Shown one piece after another: positions 15,270 through 17,873 of a stretch of 17,873 nt of DNA. Under the pieces are notes generated by a model. That model was given only the letters and a program-made list of their open reading frames with translations, was not told where the DNA came from and did not search any database. The DNA comes from Nitrospinota bacterium (GTDB taxonomy: Bacteria > UBA8248 > JACPRG01): positions 1-17,873 of the forward strand of contig JASLXW010000021.1 of the NCBI GenBank assembly GCA_030740135.1, read 5' to 3'. Made by a program: the position numbers and the translations under genes. The stretch's first letter is position 1. Each line of letters opens with the position of its first letter.

Positions 15270-15848
15270 ATGTTTTGTGGATTATTCAGATGGGTGATGG
15301 TTGTTGTCGCCGCTGTCACCGTTACGTTTCCGGTATTCGCGACAGGGCTTGGTGCCGAGTCTTTGTTCAAACGAGCGCCCGGGACGGTTGGTCGCAAGAT
15401 TGCGGAGAAGCTTCAGATTCCGCGTCGGGCTCTTGTGCGATCCCGTGTGGTGAAAATTCGAATGGATACATTGCGAGAAAAAGCAAAGCCGCCGGCCACC
15501 GCTACGCCCCAACAGCGCCGACTTATCCTCAACCTCTTCGATGACCTCTCGCTGACGGCCACAGCCGAGCGTGTGAAAATAAAAACGACACCCGACTTCA
15601 CCTGGATTGGACGCATTGAAGGCCCGCGGCCGGGCCGCGCCATCCTGGTCATTCGAAAGGGAAAGGTTTACGGCAATATCCGGATAGGCACCAAACTGTA
15701 CCAGATTAGACCGACAAGCGCTGGCAAGCATCTCATCACCGAGATCAATACGGCCGAGTTGCCCGACGAAGGGAAAGATGTTGTTGAAATTAAAGGAGAT
15801 TCGGGTCGTGTTGATGACAGTGGGTCTGACCACAAGTCACCCCGGTGA
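15270..15848 (+). CDS. Secreted stand-alone metalloprotease-propeptide-like protein
   Basis: The 192-residue product has a probable signal peptide (about 1-29, MFCGLFRWVMVVVAAVTVTF with cleavage near GLGA-ES). The rest closely matches the N-terminal region of the metalloprotease encoded downstream. Shared blocks include IPR(R/K)AL(V/L)RSR, RRL(I/V)LNLFD(D/N)LS(L/V)TA, GRIEG, PGRA(I/V)L, YGN(I/V)R(I/V)GTKLY and LPDEG, then DDSGSDHKSPR against NDSGSDSDVG. Identity looks to be more than half of positions. The product stops exactly where the paralogue passes into its catalytic domain, so it has no zinc site. GGGGGA lies about 8 nt before the ATG. It could be a trans-acting inhibitor or folding helper for the protease, or a truncated duplicate; sequence alone cannot decide. 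Confidence 0.75.
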   Translation: MFCGLFRWVMVVVAAVTVTFPVFATGLGAESLFKRAPGTVGRKIAEKLQIPRRALVRSRVVKIRMDTLREKAKPPATATPQQRRLILNLFDDLSLTATAERVKIKTTPDFTWIGRIEGPRPGRAILVIRKGKVYGNIRIGTKLYQIRPTSAGKHLITEINTAELPDEGKDVVEIKGDSGRVDDSGSDHKSPR

Positions 15849-16125
15849 GGAGCAAGGCGGTGTTGGCGTTAGAGGTCAGGTGCAGAATCGGGTAGAAGCC
15901 GGAGTTTCTAACGGGAAAGGGATGAGACCACCTGCCGGCCGATGGCGGATGGGAAATCAAGGGGTTTCACTAAGTCGTTTGATTTTGTGTGAACTTGGGT
16001 GGGAAGTTAACGCAGACTGTCTATCGGGAAGCAGAGATCTGTGCTAGGGCAATATATCGGGCATATATCCGGACAGAGGGTTCTCATCAGGCATTTAAGC
16101 GCGGGGGGATAAGAGAGGGAGCTCC
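15849..16125 (+). other. Intergenic region between the propeptide gene and protease
   Basis: These 277 bp separate the duplicate propeptide from the protease gene. I see no remnant of a catalytic domain in any frame, so the first copy did not lose it by a simple frameshift. Two direct copies of ATATATC(G/C)GG (16052-16061 and 16063-16072) are spaced 11 bp apart, about 60 bp before the protease ATG, in the area expected for its promoter. The open frame running through the first half lacks a good start and recognisable content. Confidence 0.45.
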
Positions 16126-17873
16126 ATGTTTCTCAAACACTTAAAGCTGATGATGTATTTCATCCCTGCTGTTTTAATGCTGTTGTCAGTAACAACAGTT
16201 GGCGCTGAACCCTTGCTCAAGGGAGCGTCGGGGGTTGCTATTCCCGGCGAGATGTACAAGATTGCGAAGAGGCTGAGGATACCAAGGAAGGCGCTTCTGC
16301 GGTCCCGCGCGCTGAGAATTCGATTGAACACGTTAAGGGCGAAACTGGCGAAGCCGCTGGCCATCGCTACGTCCCGGGAACGCCGGCTCGTCCTCAACCT
16401 TTTCGATAATCTCTCCGTGACGGCCATAGCCGACCGCGTCAAAAGGGGCAAAGGGACCGACTTCAATTGGGCTGGACGCATCGAAGGCAAGCAACCGGGC
16501 CGGGCTGTTCTGATCGTCAGAAAGAACAAGCTCTATGGCAATGTCCGGGTAGGGACGAAGCTGTACCCGATCAGACCGGCTGGCGCGGGCAAGCAATTCG
16601 TCAGCGAGATCGACACAAGTAAGTTGCCCGACGAAGGCGATGACACAAAGGGCAGCCCTGTGGGTCCGGCGGGTCCCAATGACAGTGGATCCGACTCGGA
16701 CGTGGGGCTTCATCATGGGTCTCACGTGAACGAGCTAATCAACGTGATGGTTGTCTATACGCCGGAGGCAAAAGCCGCCGCCACCGCCGCCGGGAGTGAT
16801 ATCGAAGCAGAAATCGAACTCGTCGTCGACGAAACCAACGACACGTATATCAACAGTGGTGTCCCTCAGAGAATCGTCCTGGTTTATACGGGCGAAGTTA
16901 GCTATTCAGACTCGGGGGCCGTAAGTACGGATCGAAACCGGTTGCGGAATAAGTCTGATAACAAGATGGATGGCGTGCACAAAATTCGCAACCGGGTCTA
17001 TGCCGATCTCGTGAATCTTTGGGTTGCGGGCGGAGGTTGCGGGATCGCCTTCATCCAGGAGTCGGTGAGCACGTCGTTCGAATCCAACAGTTTTTCGGTC
17101 GTAAGCCGCCAGTGTGCGACAACGAATCTTTCCTTCGCACACGAGTTGGGGCACAACATGGGCGCCCGGCATGACCGTCACGTCGACCCCACCAATAACA
17201 GCCCATACAAGTACAATCATGGCCATGTCAATGTTACCGATCAATGGCGGACGATTATGGCTTACAATAACAAGTGCGAGGAGATCGACGAAACGAAACC
17301 GTGCGGGCGTATTCCGTTCTGGTCCAATCCGAACAAGTCCAGAGACGGGGATCCGATGGGAATCTCCACCCCATCTGCCAGCGCGGCTGACAATTACAGA
17401 ACGCTCAAAAATACGGCGGAGACCGTCGCCAGGTTCAGGACGCTGGGCAAAAACGAGAAGGGGGATCTCTTCGGCCGAGTCGTTGCCTCCGGCGACTTCA
17501 ACGGCGACGGTCTAACCGACCTGGCCGTTGGCGCACCAAAAGAAGATGTGGGGATAATTGCCAATTCCGGTGCCGTATTTATCTACAGAGGGACGGAATT
17601 CGGTCTTGCGCCTTGGAAAGTACTCACGCAGGAAGGCCTCGGTAGCAACGAGATTGGTGACCAGTTCGGCTTTTCCCTGGCCGCAGGCGACTTCAACGGC
17701 GACGGAAAGGACGACCTGGCCGTTGGCGCGCCGCTCGAAAAGCCGGGAACGAAGCCTAAGTCCGGCTGGGTCTTTGTCTTCAAAGGCGGATCTCAGGGAC
17801 CGAAGCCCTGGAAGGCCTTCGGACAAAAGGGCCTCGGCAGCGACGAGAAGAACGACCGGTTCGGCTGGTCCCT
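16126..17873 (+). CDS. Secreted reprolysin-like (M12B) zinc metalloprotease with FG-GAP repeats, 3' end outside window
   Basis: The first 582 codons are visible and the frame runs off the right edge. A signal peptide (about 1-27, ending TTVGA-EP) precedes a propeptide (about 28-180) shared with the upstream gene. A linker with GPAGPNDSGSDSD leads to the protease domain (about 204-435), which starts INVMVVYTPEAKAAA. The zinc site is HELGHNMGARHD (H339, E340, H343, H349), and the Met-turn is TIMAY (M378). Cysteines in the domain suggest disulfides typical of exported enzymes. FG-GAP repeats begin near 446, with calcium-loop motifs DFNGDGLTDLAVGAP (457) and DFNGDGKDDLAVGAP (522) and a third starting at the edge. 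GAGGGAG lies 4 nt before the ATG. The substrate is unknown; the repeats suggest binding to an extracellular partner. Confidence 0.93.
   Translation, partial: MFLKHLKLMMYFIPAVLMLLSVTTVGAEPLLKGASGVAIPGEMYKIAKRLRIPRKALLRSRALRIRLNTLRAKLAKPLAIATSRERRLVLNLFDNLSVTAIADRVKRGKGTDFNWAGRIEGKQPGRAVLIVRKNKLYGNVRVGTKLYPIRPAGAGKQFVSEIDTSKLPDEGDDTKGSPVGPAGPNDSGSDSDVGLHHGSHVNELINVMVVYTPEAKAAATAAGSDIEAEIELVVDETNDTYINSGVPQRIVLVYTGEVSYSDSGAVSTDRNRLRNKSDNKMDGVHKIRNRVYADLVNLWVAGGGCGIAFIQESVSTSFESNSFSVVSRQCATTNLSFAHELGHNMGARHDRHVDPTNNSPYKYNHGHVNVTDQWRTIMAYNNKCEEIDETKPCGRIPFWSNPNKSRDGDPMGISTPSASAADNYRTLKNTAETVARFRTLGKNEKGDLFGRVVASGDFNGDGLTDLAVGAPKEDVGIIANSGAVFIYRGTEFGLAPWKVLTQEGLGSNEIGDQFGFSLAAGDFNGDGKDDLAVGAPLEKPGTKPKSGWVFVFKGGSQGPKPWKAFGQKGLGSDEKNDRFGWS

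Noticed and set aside
15048..15397. Short open frames on both strands upstream of the propeptide gene (15048-15233 plus, 15056-15397 minus)
   Set aside because: They have no ribosome-binding site, signal or motif; the minus frame runs into the start of a well-supported gene on the other strand.
15849..16050. Possible group II intron or other structured RNA between the two propeptide genes
   Set aside because: I considered it because the region is non-coding and abruptly unrelated to its flanks, but no intron boundary sequence, domain V-like hairpin or reverse transcriptase was found.

Overview
The window is GC-rich DNA from a Gram-negative bacterium, judged by a lipoprotein-type membrane fusion protein paired with an RND inner-membrane pump. 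Genes are tightly packed up to about 15 kb. The gene order folD-xseA-xseB-ispA-dxs-tlyA is best known from Deltaproteobacteria and related GC-rich phyla. That placement is an inference from gene order only, and nothing in the window fixes the species. High GC also produces many long non-coding open frames opposite the real genes; these were discarded.

Layout. (1) 1-6053, minus strand: a conserved housekeeping operon transcribed right to left. It runs folD (one-carbon metabolism), xseA and xseB (exonuclease VII), ispA (polyprenyl diphosphate synthase), dxs (first step of the MEP isoprenoid pathway) and tlyA (S4-domain rRNA methyltransferase/hemolysin family, cut by the window edge). Genes overlap or nearly touch, and xseB starts at a TTG codon inside xseA. 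A good sigma70-like promoter (TTGACA, 18 bp, TAGAAT) with a 12-bp palindrome at the expected transcription start precedes folD. (2) 6152-7780, minus: an orphan membrane sensor histidine kinase with no response regulator in view. (3) 8073-9249, minus: two genes of unknown function, a 75-residue protein and a membrane or secreted alpha-helical protein. (4) 9250-9641: an unusual non-coding stretch holding a nested GC-rich palindrome, an AT-rich patch and other inverted repeats. (5) 9642-9998, minus: a short STAS-like protein that lacks the usual phospho-serine.

(6) 10079-14962, plus: a two-gene RND efflux operon (lipoprotein membrane fusion protein, then a 1085-residue HAE1-type pump). The fusion-protein gene carries a single-base frameshift, and downstream of it a long basic, proline-rich insert. 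No TolC-like outer-membrane partner is present. (7) 15270-17873, plus: a lower-GC, differently composed locus. It has a 192-residue secreted protein that consists only of a propeptide-like domain, then a secreted reprolysin-type (M12B-like) zinc metalloprotease. The protease carries the same propeptide, a HExxHxxGxxHD catalytic domain and C-terminal FG-GAP repeats that run off the window.

The most interesting part is the last locus: a free-standing copy of a metalloprotease propeptide sits directly upstream of the full-length protease. It could be a trans-acting inhibitor or chaperone, or the remnant of a truncated duplicate. No CRISPR array, tRNA, rRNA, transposase or recognisable IS was seen.
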